NCBI GenBank assembly: GCA_030027265.1
Contig: JASENG010000029.1
Coordinates: forward strand, 1 to 34,406
DNA: 34,406 bases
Origin: Lysinibacillus fusiformis
Lineage (GTDB): Bacteria > Bacillota > Bacilli > Bacillales_A > Planococcaceae
Direction: 5' to 3'
The translations under genes and the position numbers were made by a program. Of this stretch, positions 23,878-31,484 are shown in pieces. The notes under the pieces are model-generated. The model was given only the letters and a program-made list of their open reading frames with translations. It was not told the origin of the DNA and ran no database searches. Position 1 is the stretch's first letter; every line of letters begins with the position of its first letter.

Positions 23878-23942
23878 TTCAAAATAAAGGTATTTAATAA
23901 AAATTACGCATACTTTATTAAAGAATTGCGCCTATTGTGATG
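23878..23942 (-). repeat. Dispersed hairpin element, copy R18
   Basis: TTCAAAATAAAGG, TATTTAATAAAAA, inner arm TTACGCATACTTT then AAAGAATTGCGCC, right arm TATTGTGATGG. It lies upstream of a plus-strand gene, with no minus-strand gene ending next to it. Confidence 0.65.
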
Positions 23943-24043
23943 GCCATGTTCATCACTAGAATTATCTTGTTTATTGTTGTTCTACTCATTTAATATATTG
24001 TTGTTAGCTACTCGTTCATGTAAGTATAGTAAACTATTCAATA

Positions 24044-24072
24044 TTGACACAAAACAAACGAATGTTTATTAT
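24044..24072 (+). promoter_or_regulatory. Sigma-A promoter upstream of the MATE gene
   Basis: TTGACA (24044-24049), 17-bp spacer, TATTAT (24067-24072). Downstream GTTTATTAATAAGCAAAC is an imperfect dyad that could bind a regulator. The transcript would run through the DUF2087 remnant into the MATE gene. Confidence 0.7.
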
Positions 24073-24136
24073 GTTTATTAATAAGCAAACTTTTTATTAA
24101 ATCGTTTATTTTATATTAATATAAGGTTGTGGTTAT

Positions 24137-24292
24137 ATGAATCTATATGAGGAATTTCGGGACACTTCATTAAATGAATAAAGCACGGCTATATAGAAGA
24201 AAAAAGATTACTTATTAATCCGAAGTTATCTAGTATCATATGGATTTTTGGATAGAAAAAAAGATGGAAATGCTTATTAGGTAAAAAAATAA
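24137..24292 (+). pseudogene. DUF2087 regulator-like remnant with in-frame stops
   Basis: From ATG 24137 one frame reads NLYEEFRDTSLNE, TAA, STAI, TAG, KKKDYLLIRSYLVSYGFLDR and KKDGNAY, TAG, VKK, TAA. The block DYLLIRSYLVSYGFLDRKKD plus GNAY is the end signature of DUF2087 domains, which are found with ArsR/MarR-like helix-turn-helix domains. Since all pieces lie in one frame, decay was by point mutations to stop codons. It sits between a strong promoter and the MATE gene, where a local regulator would be expected. Confidence 0.6.
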
Positions 24293-24403
24293 CCAGAAGT
24301 AGGTGATTTATGTCTGTAGAAAGAACTCAGGCATCTTATTGAAAAAAATGATAGAAATTTGTATGTGTGTAAATTGAATACTAAAAAGATGGAGAAAAGT
24401 GAA

Positions 24404-25774
24404 ATGCAAAATAATCAAACAACATTAACAAAATCAATGATTTTCTTTTTATTACCTGTTGCGTTTTCAAGCGTAATTCAATCGTTAGGGCAAATCATTT
24501 CAACAATTATAGTAGGCCAAACATTAGGCGAAGATTCGCTGGCCGCTATATCAGCATTCTTTCCACTATTCTTCCTATTAATATCTTTTGCGATAGGCGT
24601 TGGATCTGGGAGTTCGATATTAGTAGGTCAGGCATTTGGTGCTAAAAATATAGAAAAGATGAAGGAAATTGTAGGGGTTACAATCGGCTTAACACTATTA
24701 ATATCTGTAGTAGTTGCATTAGTTGGCGGTATTTTTACAGAGGATATTTTGAAATTAATGGGGACTCCTGAAAATATTTTAGAAGAAAGTGCAAGCTACG
24801 CAAAAATATTATTTGTTACCTTACCGATTATGTTCTTATATATGTGTTATACAACGTTTATTCGTGGTACAGGAGATTCAAAGACACCTTTAATCTTCCT
24901 AATTGTAAGTATTGTTTTCAATGTTGTATTGTTGCCAATCTTGATGTTCGGTTGGTTAGGGCTACCTGCATTAGGATTAGATGGTGCAGCTTATGCCAGT
25001 GTACTTTCTAACTTAATCACATTTATATCACTACTTCTATACTTATCAAAAACTGATCACATCATTAAATTAGATAAAGAAACAATTAAAAATATCCGAA
25101 TTAAAGGGGAATTAGTGAAAAGTTTACTTAAACTAGCAATCCCTTCTAGTATTAGTATGATTGCAATTTCTATGGCAGGGATAGCAGTCATATACTTTGT
25201 GAATAGTTATGGTTCAAATGCAACAGCATCCTATGGAATTGTGAATCAAATTGCAAGCTATGTTCAAATACCTGGTATGTCGGTTTCAATCGCAATATCA
25301 GTGTTTGTAGCGCAAGCTATAGGTTCAGGTAAGCAAGAAAACATAGAGGAAATTACCAAATTGGGATTAAAGTTAAGTTATCTGTTTGGTGGAATTCTAG
25401 TAATAGTTGTCTATTTATTTGCTGAACCTATCTTGAGAGTATTCTTAACAAGTCCAGAAACAATTACTATGGCAAAGGGCTTAATGTTTATCTCTTTTTG
25501 GAGCTATTTATTATTAGCTCATGTTCAAGCAATCTCTGCAACAATGCGAGCAACAGGTACCGTACTATGGCCAACTGTTATTTTAATCTCCACAATTTGG
25601 CTTATAGAAGTTCCAGCAGCATATCTATTATCAACTCATACCTCACTTGGTATTTATGGAATATGGCTAGCATATCCACTATCATTCGGTGTAAATCTGG
25701 GTATCCAATATTTGTACTACAAACTTGTTTGGAAAAAGAAAACTATCACAGCTTTAGTAACTAGTACTCGTTAG
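24404..25774 (+). CDS. MATE-family multidrug/Na+ efflux transporter
   Basis: 456 residues from ATG 24404 (MQNNQTTLTKSMIFFLLPVA), with GGAGAAAAGTGA upstream; the earlier ATG at 24359 lies in remnant sequence. Twelve membrane helices in two MatE bundles. Typical stretches are GVGSGSSILVGQAFGAKNIE near residue 67 and the equivalent NSYGSNATASYGIVNQIASY and QAIGSGKQENIEE in the second half. The family exports cationic drugs or metabolites in exchange for Na+ or H+; the substrate is unknown. The promoter and the broken DUF2087 regulator lie upstream, so any former local control may be lost. Confidence 0.93.
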   Translation: MQNNQTTLTKSMIFFLLPVAFSSVIQSLGQIISTIIVGQTLGEDSLAAISAFFPLFFLLISFAIGVGSGSSILVGQAFGAKNIEKMKEIVGVTIGLTLLISVVVALVGGIFTEDILKLMGTPENILEESASYAKILFVTLPIMFLYMCYTTFIRGTGDSKTPLIFLIVSIVFNVVLLPILMFGWLGLPALGLDGAAYASVLSNLITFISLLLYLSKTDHIIKLDKETIKNIRIKGELVKSLLKLAIPSSISMIAISMAGIAVIYFVNSYGSNATASYGIVNQIASYVQIPGMSVSIAISVFVAQAIGSGKQENIEEITKLGLKLSYLFGGILVIVVYLFAEPILRVFLTSPETITMAKGLMFISFWSYLLLAHVQAISATMRATGTVLWPTVILISTIWLIEVPAAYLLSTHTSLGIYGIWLAYPLSFGVNLGIQYLYYKLVWKKKTITALVTSTR

Positions 25775-25845
25775 AACTTTCAACAAGATTTCAAAGCGTA
25801 TTATTAACCTTTCACTAACTAGATTGTTGCCATGCCTAGCACACA

Positions 25846-25885
25846 CAAAAAAGCCTCTCGCTTTAAACGAGAGGCTTGAAGTTTT
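25846..25885 (-). terminator. Bidirectional terminator between convergent MATE and permease genes
   Basis: Perfect 10-bp stem AAGCCTCTCG / CGAGAGGCTT, loop CTTTAAA; A-run on the left gives TTTTTTGTG on the minus strand and GAAGTTTTTAG follows on the plus strand. Confidence 0.93.
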
Positions 25886-27186
25886 TAGTGAGGCATAAAT
25901 ACTAACTGGATAATGAATAAAATCGCGAAGAAGTAAAGTAACGGGTGAACATCTTTACCTTCCCCTTTTAATAACTTAAATAATGGGTAAGAAATAAACC
26001 CGAATGCGATACCAGTTGAAATACTAGATGTTAATGGCATGATTAAAATAACTAAAAATGCTGGGATTGCTTCTTCAACTTTATCCCATTCGATACCGCG
26101 AACAGCACCAATCATTAAACTACCTACGATAATTAATGCAGGTGAAGTAATGGCAGAAACATTTGCTAACGCACCCGCTAATGGTGAGAAGAATGCAGTA
26201 ATTAAAAATAGTACTGCAACTGTTAACGAAGTTAAACCAGTACGTCCACCCATTGCTACGCCAGAAGAAGATTCTACGTAAGCTGTCGTTGGGCTTGTAC
26301 CAAACATTGAACCGATTGTTGTTGCTAATGAGTCACCAAGGAACGCTTGACGTGCTCGTGGTAATTTATCATCTTTTAAAATACCAGCTTGTTTGGCAAC
26401 GCCGACCATTGTACCTGTCGTGTCGAATAATGTAACTAAAATGAACGAGAATACTGTCCCGTATAAGCCGTATTGAATTACATCGCCTAATGCTTCAATT
26501 GGATTCCATACTAAAATACCTTCTGGCAATGCTGGCATAGCAACAACACCATTAAATGTTAAGTTACCGGTAAATGCAGCGATTATTGCTGTGACAATCA
26601 TACCCCAGAAAATTGCACCGAATACACGGTACATCATTAAAATAGCAGTAACAAGAACACCCACGATCGTTAACCAAACCATAGGGCTTGATAAATCGCC
26701 TAATTTTACTAAGTTTGATTCGTCACCAGTCACTAAGCCTGCTGAACGCATACCGATGAAAGCGATGAATAAACCGATACCAGCCGTAATGGCTAATTTT
26801 AAGTTATTTGGAATTGCTTTTACGAGCATTTGTCGTAAAGGCGTTAAGCTAATAATGAAGAAAATAATACCGGCTACGAATACAGCAGAAAATGCTGTCA
26901 TATAGTCAATTTCACCTTTAGAAGCTTGGACAACCGTGAACGTAAAGAATGCGTTCAGACCCATACCGGGAGCCATTGCGATTGGATAATTTGCAAATAG
27001 TGCTAACCATAACGTACCAAATACAGCAGCGATAATTGTCGCTGTAAATACTTGTTCACTAGGCACACCAGCAATAGAAAGAATTGAAGGGTTAACGATT
27101 ACAACGTATACCATTGTAAAGAAAGTTGTTAAACCTGCAAAAATTTCAGTTTTTACAGTAGTATTATTTTCTTTTAGTCGAAACAA
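25885..27186 (-). CDS. NCS2/AzgA-type purine permease (PbuG-like)
   Basis: About 433 residues. I start it at TTG 27186 (FRLKENNTTVKTEIFAGLTT), 9 nt after AGGAGG; the ATG at 27213 lies upstream of that site. Around thirteen membrane helices. Diagnostic motifs of the AzgA branch: TEIFAGLTTFFTMVYVVIVN, NYPIAMAPGMGLNAFFTF, DTTGTMVGVAKQAG and GTSPTTAYVESSSGVAMGGR. The branch imports hypoxanthine, guanine or adenine by H+ symport. The promoter at 27231 leaves a leader of only about 40 nt, so there is no room for a purine riboswitch such as precedes B. subtilis pbuG. Confidence 0.95.
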   Translation of the reverse strand: MFRLKENNTTVKTEIFAGLTTFFTMVYVVIVNPSILSIAGVPSEQVFTATIIAAVFGTLWLALFANYPIAMAPGMGLNAFFTFTVVQASKGEIDYMTAFSAVFVAGIIFFIISLTPLRQMLVKAIPNNLKLAITAGIGLFIAFIGMRSAGLVTGDESNLVKLGDLSSPMVWLTIVGVLVTAILMMYRVFGAIFWGMIVTAIIAAFTGNLTFNGVVAMPALPEGILVWNPIEALGDVIQYGLYGTVFSFILVTLFDTTGTMVGVAKQAGILKDDKLPRARQAFLGDSLATTIGSMFGTSPTTAYVESSSGVAMGGRTGLTSLTVAVLFLITAFFSPLAGALANVSAITSPALIIVGSLMIGAVRGIEWDKVEEAIPAFLVILIMPLTSSISTGIAFGFISYPLFKLLKGEGKDVHPLLYFFAILFIIQLVFMPH

Positions 27187-27230
27187 AAAGTTCAACCTCC
27201 TAAATACGAACATTTAAAACAACGAAATTA

Positions 27231-27259
27231 ATAATATTCGCTTTTCAGTTTTAATGCAA
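27231..27259 (-). promoter_or_regulatory. Sigma-A promoter of the purine permease
   Basis: Minus strand TTGCAT (27259-27254), 17-bp spacer, TATTAT (27236-27231). Confidence 0.65.
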
Positions 27260-27319
27260 GTGTTTTTACGTAAAGTTTCATCTCATACAAAAAGTTGTTA
27301 TAACAAGAATATTTAGAAT

Positions 27320-27448
27320 ATGAAACGTTTAAGCAATGGATCAGAAATTCCGATTATCGGTTTAGGCGTTTCTAAAATGACAAATCCAGAAGAGACACAC
27401 AATTTATGCTTGATATTTGATGAAAAACAGGCTTCGATAATACCATAA
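27320..27448 (+). pseudogene. Aldo/keto reductase, N-terminal remnant
   Basis: MKRLSNGSEIPIIGLGVSKM then TNPEETHN is the first strand and GLG turn of Bacillus aldo/keto reductases (family length about 275 residues). After 28 residues the similarity stops; an unrelated tail of 14 residues leads to a stop. No ribosome binding site is obvious. A large internal and 3' deletion is implied. Confidence 0.7.
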
Positions 27449-27463
27449 TATTTATCAAAAATG

Positions 27464-27470
27464 CATACTA
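27464..27470 (+). promoter_or_regulatory. Possible sigma-G -10 element before sspO
   Basis: CATACTA matches the sigma-G -10 consensus CATNNTA; it lies 42 nt before the sspO start. No good -35 (GNATR) was found at 17-18 bp, so this is tentative. Confidence 0.35.
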
Positions 27471-27511
27471 AGGACATCACGTGGCAAACTAAAATCATGG
27501 AGGTGTATATA

Positions 27512-27667
27512 ATGAGTAACAGCCAGAAGAACAATTTAAGCGGGAACACTAGTGATGAGCAAGCAGTAAGGAAGAATTTATCAAGGGAGTTTGACCATGA
27601 ACTTGCAAACGAACCCTTGACACCGGCAGAAAGACATAATAATAAGAAAACTAAGAAGCGGCAATGA
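27512..27667 (+). CDS. sspO: Small acid-soluble spore protein O
   Basis: 51 residues from ATG 27512 (MSNSQKNNLSGN), with GGAGG 8 nt upstream. The C-terminal half FDHELANEPLTPAERHNNKK plus TKKRQ carries the SspO signature (NEPLT-x-AERQNNKK-x-KK-x-Q); length matches the family (about 48-50 residues). SspO is made in the forespore and packed in the spore core. In B. subtilis sspO is followed by sspP; here nothing follows for 260 bp, so the neighbour is absent. The earlier ATG at 27461 overlaps the presumed promoter and was rejected. Confidence 0.88.
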   Translation: MSNSQKNNLSGNTSDEQAVRKNLSREFDHELANEPLTPAERHNNKKTKKRQ

Positions 27668-27821
27668 GCTAGATTGATGTAAGCCGGAATTATAAAAAAT
27701 AAGCGCACCTTTTATAAATCGAATACATGGCTTACTTCATTTTATTTACTATTCCGCTTAGTTCCGTAAAAGTCGACAACATTACCTATTACGTGTATCC
27801 TTTTACTATGTTATCAAAATG

Positions 27822-27853
27822 ATAGCCCCCATCTATAGAAGTTGGGGGCTATT
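27822..27853. terminator. Strong GC hairpin, probable terminator
   Basis: ATAGCCCCCA / TTGGGGGCTAT with loop of about 10 nt, followed by TTTGCTT on the plus strand and CATTTTGAT on the minus strand. It lies between sspO (+) and the small membrane gene (-), so it may serve both. Apart from this, 27668-27935 holds nothing recognised. Confidence 0.6.
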
Positions 27854-27935
27854 TGCTTACAATTAGAATACAATCGCACAAGCTCTTTCCGATGACATTA
27901 TTATTGACACGATAGGATTGAACAGCAATAAACAC

Positions 27936-28217
27936 TTATTTCTTACCTATTCGTTCTAAAAGTATAGGTGCTAGATTTAGTAAAATAGAAACAATTGTCA
28001 AAAACCATAATGCTCTTTCATAATTAGGTATTTCCCCTAAAAGTGACCAATCTTCTTTTTTTACCCACTCCGATACAAGACTGTATTCAGCACAAAGTGT
28101 TAATGCTGTAAATGATAATCCCATCGCCATGGCAAACTTGTAATCTTTACCTGCTATATACATATAAAGATTTATAAAAGTTGCTACAATTGCAATCAGA
28201 CCTATTATTAGCCACAT
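27936..28217 (-). CDS. Small three-helix membrane protein, unknown
   Basis: 93 residues; membrane segments at about 3-22 (LIIGLIAIVATFINLYMYIA), 28-45 and 68-87. The loop with EWVKKEDWSLLGEIPNYERA separates the last two. GGAGG lies 7 nt before the ATG. Similar short proteins occur in Bacillus genomes, but no function is known to me. It is monocistronic and divergent from the DUF2975 gene. Confidence 0.78.
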   Translation of the reverse strand: MWLIIGLIAIVATFINLYMYIAGKDYKFAMAMGLSFTALTLCAEYSLVSEWVKKEDWSLLGEIPNYERALWFLTIVSILLNLAPILLERIGKK

Positions 28218-28311
28218 AACGATGCCTCCATTTTACTTCCTTTTTTATATAGACATAAATGGTAAATATATGGTTCCCAAAGCGTTCTTTAGAAACTTTC
28301 ATAAAAGGATG

Positions 28312-28381
28312 TTGCTCGGCAATCTGGCCCAATTTTTGAAAAAGCACAATTCCTCTTCAAGAATGCACCCGATTATTCAGT
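28312..28381 (-). repeat. Dispersed hairpin element, copy R19
   Basis: Left arm TTGCTCGGCAATCTGGCCC, AATTTTTGAAAAA, inner stem GCACAATTCCTC / CAAGAATGCACC, right arm CGATTATTCAG. It lies in a divergent gap where no gene ends; the rest of 28218-28544 is AT-rich without a recognised feature. Confidence 0.8.
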
Positions 28382-28544
28382 TACTTTTTGATAAAACATC
28401 CAATAACTGAAGTACGATTCCCCAGATGATAATCAAATAATCATTTGAATAACAACAATAATATAATAAGAAACAAAAAAATATATTGAAAAACGATAAA
28501 AAACACTAAAATCGTATTATCATTAAATCAGCGAGGTGCTTCAA

Positions 28545-29015
28545 ATGAAGGTTAAACTAAGTTCAACTTTTTTCTTAAAAATTGTTGCTTTTCTTATTGG
28601 AATTGCGGTACTTATTGTGTGTATATATTGGTTACCTCAGGCAGCTATACGAGATGCGAAAGTGCGTCCAGGAGATTACTCGATCTATCCATTGTTAATA
28701 TGTGCCTATGGAATATGCATTACGTTTTCTGTTGCGTTGTATCAAGCATATAAACTTTTGAGCGCTATTAATAGAAACAACGCTTTTTCCAAGGTATCCA
28801 TTAAATCCATGGAGGTTATAAAAAAATGCGCTTTTACAATTATTTTCTTCATTTTGGTATTAATAGTTTACTTAAGGATTTTTGCCATGTTCACGGGTGA
28901 AGATGCAGCAGGTCCGATAGCACTTGGTCTAATAGGGATCTTAGTAGCAGCTATCATCGCTGCCATTATTGACGTACTTCAAAAGCCCATAAAAGATATC
29001 CTAGAAAAAATGTAG
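28545..29015 (+). CDS. DUF2975 membrane protein
   Basis: 156 residues from ATG 28545 (MKVKLSSTFFLKIVAFLIGI), with AGGTG upstream; four membrane helices (about 8-28, 50-70, 100-122, 130-152). The pattern YPLLICAYGICITFSVALYQ, then YKLLSAINRNNAFSKVSIKS is the DUF2975 signature. Members (YoaS-like) are usually followed by a small Xre-family (YozG-like) regulator. That regulator is missing here: after the stop come hairpin copy R20 and unrelated minus-strand genes. A lone membrane half of a normally paired module; role unknown. Confidence 0.85.
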   Translation: MKVKLSSTFFLKIVAFLIGIAVLIVCIYWLPQAAIRDAKVRPGDYSIYPLLICAYGICITFSVALYQAYKLLSAINRNNAFSKVSIKSMEVIKKCAFTIIFFILVLIVYLRIFAMFTGEDAAGPIALGLIGILVAAIIAAIIDVLQKPIKDILEKM

Positions 29016-29106
29016 GAATTTATTTTGCAAGTATAATCACTACTTTCCCTATTGAATTATGAGCCTAATAATTTTATACGAATCCCCAGCAATCTTGTTT
29101 TGAATT

Positions 29107-29175
29107 TCCTCTGAATGTAAGTCCTTTTGCCGAAAAGGCACAATTCCTTTTCAAGAATTGCGCCCGATAATTGAA
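29107..29175 (-). repeat. Dispersed hairpin element, copy R20
   Basis: TCCTCTGAATGTAAGTCC, TTTTGCCGAAAA, perfect inner stem GGCACAATTCCTT / AAGAATTGCGCC, right arm CCGATAATTGAA. It lies between convergent genes. Confidence 0.82.
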
Positions 29176-29305
29176 GATAATTTTTAGTTAAATTCAAAGA
29201 AAACCCAAGAAATACTGTGAAAAACAATATTTTTGGGGCTCTTATGTCTTCCCTAACTTTCATTTGGGAACGTTATTTTAAATGAAACAACATGATTTAT
29301 AACCA

Positions 29306-29605
29306 TCAAAACCTAATTGTTTTTTTAGGTCGTGACTTTGGAACTTCTATCAACCTTGCAATATTCTTGCCTTTATTAAATTTCACCTTGTTCAACCAAT
29401 AAATAAAAGCATCTGTACGGTAAGAAACACCATAATTAATATTTCCATCTTCTTCATATTCAAACCAATAAGGATGTTGGTTGTTTCTGTCAAATAGCCA
29501 ATCCCAAAATTCCTCTTGTAATCGATTAATATTTCTCCCTACTTTTGCAGGGCAAATCATATACTCTGAATCATTTTCATAATCAAATCCGACTTTAACA
29601 ATCAT
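29306..29605 (-). CDS. Conserved hypothetical protein, small soluble
   Basis: 99 residues, no membrane segment, rich in aromatic and acidic residues: INRLQEEFWDWLFDRNNQHP, YWFEYEEDGNINYGVSYRTD, AFIYWLNKVKF. The composition and size resemble immunity-type proteins found in accessory islands of Bacillus, but I cannot name a family. AAGGAG lies 8 nt before the ATG. The small membrane gene at 29654 lies 48 nt upstream on the same strand, so they may be co-transcribed. Confidence 0.75.
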   Translation of the reverse strand: MIVKVGFDYENDSEYMICPAKVGRNINRLQEEFWDWLFDRNNQHPYWFEYEEDGNINYGVSYRTDAFIYWLNKVKFNKGKNIARLIEVPKSRPKKTIRF

Positions 29606-29653
29606 GTTGAATTCTCCTTTTTATGTAAAGAATTTTCCGTGACTAAAGTGATT

Positions 29654-29839
29654 CTAATATCCTAAAGCCGTAACAGCAATGCTCCATACAATTAATACAA
29701 AAGATATTGTTAACCAAACCGTGTTAGCAGTAGTAGGTTGATCTTTTTTTACTTTCTTTATTATTTCTACTAGGCTTAAACAAAATATAATAGCTAAAAT
29801 CGGCATTACATAGACACTAATGAAAAAAAATATATCCAA
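29654..29839 (-). CDS. Small two-helix membrane protein, unknown
   Basis: 61 residues: membrane segments at 3-27 (IFFFISVYVMPILAIIFCLS) and 41-60 (VWLTISFVLIVWSIAVTALG) around a basic loop (EIIKKVKKDQPTTAN). The start is TTG at 29839, 8 nt after GAGGAGG. Function unknown; possibly in one transcript with the 29306 gene. Confidence 0.7.
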   Translation of the reverse strand: MDIFFFISVYVMPILAIIFCLSLVEIIKKVKKDQPTTANTVWLTISFVLIVWSIAVTALGY

Positions 29840-29898
29840 ATGAACTTCCTCCTCTACAACAATAATACTATATTTTTACATATCCAATTAGGCATTTT

Positions 29899-29967
29899 AT
29901 TCCACAATATTGCCCTATTACTGAAAAATGTACAATTCTATTTAAGAATTGCACCCAATAGCGAAAG
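29899..29967 (-). repeat. Dispersed hairpin element, copy R21
   Basis: Left arm ATTCCACAATATTGCCC, TATTACTGAAAAA, inner stem GTACAATTCT / AGAATTGCACC, right arm CAATAGCGAAAG. It lies beyond the terminator of the copper-protein gene. Confidence 0.8.
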
Positions 29968-29987
29968 AGGGTTATTGTAAAATAATT

Positions 29988-30028
29988 TATAATAAAAGAA
30001 GTGTATCCTACAAGAGGAAAACACTTCT
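29988..30028 (-). terminator. Intrinsic terminator of the copper-storage-like gene
   Basis: AGAAGTGT (29997-30004) with ACACTTCT (30021-30028); on the minus strand followed by TTTATTATAAATT. It begins 16 nt after the stop. Confidence 0.75.
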
Positions 30029-30043
30029 ATCTTAACTCAATAT

Positions 30044-30373
30044 TTAAGCAAACAGGCTTCGGCATGTTTCTGCACATTTCAAGCAAGCATTGGCACATTT
30101 TTGACAGTGTTCGTGGCTGTGTTTTTTGCATTCATTCCCACATGCTTCACAAATTTTTGCACATACTTCCGCCAACTCTGAAATAAATGGTGTTCCTCTG
30201 CTTATCGCTTGTTCAAAATAAGCACAAATATCCGCACACTCTCTATCAAGACGAATACATTCTGCCATCATTTTCACATCTTCTTCTTTCAAACATGCAT
30301 CATAACAATGATTACAAGCTGCCATACATTCATGAAGCGACTCAATTACAGATAGATATTGACCATGTGCCAT
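30044..30373 (-). CDS. Four-helix-bundle copper-binding protein (Csp3/YhjQ-like)
   Basis: 109 residues with 16 cysteines spaced along four helices in C-x2-C and C-x3-C patterns: LHECMAACNHCYDACLKEED, AECIRLDRECADICAYFEQA, AEVCAKICEACGNECKKHSH, HCQKCANACLKCAETCRSLF. This is the DUF326/Csp fold, in which Cys lining the bundle store many Cu(I) ions. There is no signal peptide, as in cytosolic Csp3. GGAGGAG lies 7 nt before the ATG. A CsoR-like operator lies upstream, though no copper ATPase, CopZ or CsoR gene is in the window. B. subtilis yhjQ is the likely counterpart. Confidence 0.93.
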   Translation of the reverse strand: MAHGQYLSVIESLHECMAACNHCYDACLKEEDVKMMAECIRLDRECADICAYFEQAISRGTPFISELAEVCAKICEACGNECKKHSHEHCQKCANACLKCAETCRSLFA

Positions 30374-30406
30374 TATTGTCTCCTCCTTTTATTTATTCAT
30401 TATTTT

Positions 30407-30425
30407 GATACCCTCCCACCGTATC
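30407..30425 (-). promoter_or_regulatory. Possible CsoR-type copper operator
   Basis: GATACCCTCCCACCGTATC (19 bp) has matching ends (GATAC / GTATC) around a GC-rich core and resembles the CsoR operator pattern ATACCC-N-GGGTAT, with an imperfect right half. It lies 33 nt before the copper-protein start. Its place relative to a clear promoter could not be fixed. Confidence 0.45.
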
Positions 30426-30588
30426 CTAAAACATCCTTAATAATACAAATTGTACTTAAGCTAATCCTTTAGTTTAAGTGTAATTTTTAAAAATTCTCGT
30501 TGATCTGCTGCTTTTTCTGTTCGGAAGGAAAAAGGGATATAGAAAGGGAACTATTTGATAGACCAGATTAGATAGAGGAGAGAAGGCT

Positions 30589-30960
30589 ATGAGTAAATCA
30601 TTTATTGAACAAGTACATTATATTCGAATACCTGTAAAAAATTTAGAACTGTCTGCACAATGGTATAGAGATGTGTTAGGGCTCCAGTTACTAAACCTTA
30701 CTAAGGAACTTGCCATTTTAAAAGTAAATGAAGGACCTTTCTTACTTATCTTAGTTCCTACCGAAGATGAAACATTTGCACATTTTACAATTGATAATCA
30801 GCAAGAATTTAGCATTGGCTTTACAAGTCCGAAAATTTCGAAATTTCATCAACACTTAATTGATAATCAAGTTAAGGTCGAGGATATAAAAGAAGATAAC
30901 GGTCATTCCTTTTTCCACTTTTATGACCCAAATGACAATAAACTTCAAGTACACTGGTAA
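30589..30960 (+). CDS. VOC-superfamily (glyoxalase-fold) protein
   Basis: 123 residues. IEQVHYIRIPVKNLELSAQW then YRDVLGLQLLNLTKELAILK gives the first beta-alpha-beta-beta-beta unit; GHSFFHFYDPNDNKLQVHW ends the second, with the FYDPxxNxLxVHW strand typical of the fold. Metal-ligand positions look like His10, Glu50-like and a final His/Trp in place of Glu, so the catalytic site may be altered. GAGAG precedes the ATG. It is monocistronic with its own terminator. It is not closely similar to the VOC protein at 21865. Confidence 0.87.
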   Translation: MSKSFIEQVHYIRIPVKNLELSAQWYRDVLGLQLLNLTKELAILKVNEGPFLLILVPTEDETFAHFTIDNQQEFSIGFTSPKISKFHQHLIDNQVKVEDIKEDNGHSFFHFYDPNDNKLQVHW

Positions 30961-31014
30961 GATATATTAAATGAATTACCTTATTTCATTAACGGGCTTT
31001 AACGAATTAGGAAC

Positions 31015-31047
31015 GGGAACGTATAAATCGGACGTTCCCCTATTTTT
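31015..31047 (+). terminator. Intrinsic terminator of the VOC gene
   Basis: Perfect 8-bp stem GGGAACGT / ACGTTCCC, loop ATAAATCGG, then CTATTTTTC. Confidence 0.85.
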
Positions 31048-31139
31048 CGCCTGGGAAACAACTATACTATTTAACAAAGCCAAATAAAAATACCTTTTTG
31101 TTTTGAGTTGGAAACCTATTAATTTTATTCAACTAAAGC

Positions 31140-31337
31140 TTACTTTAAAAGAAGACTCGATTTCAAGAACATATTAACGACCATTAATAAAATTTTATTT
31201 AAACATTCTATATCATTTTCGCTGAAATCCCTGTATCCATTGTCTAAAATACTGGGAAAAATCAATTTTTGATCAATGTAATATTCAATAGCCTTCTTGG
31301 TCAAATTTGTTAACTTGCTTGCTTCATTAATTAACAA
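31140..31337 (-). pseudogene. MerR-family regulator truncated after the DNA-binding domain
   Basis: About 65 residues from TTG 31337, 5 nt after GAGGGGGG. INEASKLTNLTKKAIEYYID and QKLIFPSILDNGYRDFSEND form a normal MerR winged helix; LNKI starts the helix that leads to the dimerisation coil. After that comes a short unrelated tail (VVNMFLKSSLLLK) and a stop, so the coiled coil and effector domain are gone. Intact relatives have 110-280 residues. The promoter still has the hallmark MerR architecture. It could be a natural short protein, but truncation is more likely. Confidence 0.65.
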
Positions 31338-31356
31338 AATATCCCCCCTCAAAAGA

Positions 31357-31387
31357 AGCATAATCTAACACCTAAGGTTACAGTCAA
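31357..31387 (-). promoter_or_regulatory. MerR-type promoter with 19-bp spacer
   Basis: Minus strand TTGACT (31387-31382), 19-bp spacer, TATGCT (31362-31357). The spacer holds the dyad ACCTTAGGT. An overlong 19-bp spacer with a central dyad is the classic site twisted by MerR regulators. The predicted leader is only about 13 nt and includes the ribosome binding site. Confidence 0.6.
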
Positions 31388-31484
31388 TAGGCTTCTCTGC
31401 GCTTTCGATAATTATACTAGCCTGCAAACGCAGTACTATTATCTATTTCAACAAAAAAACCACACCCCCTTTTTTAAGGTTATA

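Noticed and set aside
24137..24403. Insertion sequence remnant upstream of the MATE gene
   Set aside because: The recognisable peptide block fits DUF2087 rather than a transposase, and no inverted ends or target duplication were seen.
29057..29263. Minus-strand 68-codon frame across hairpin copy R20
   Set aside because: Half of it translates the repeat element itself and there is no ribosome binding site.
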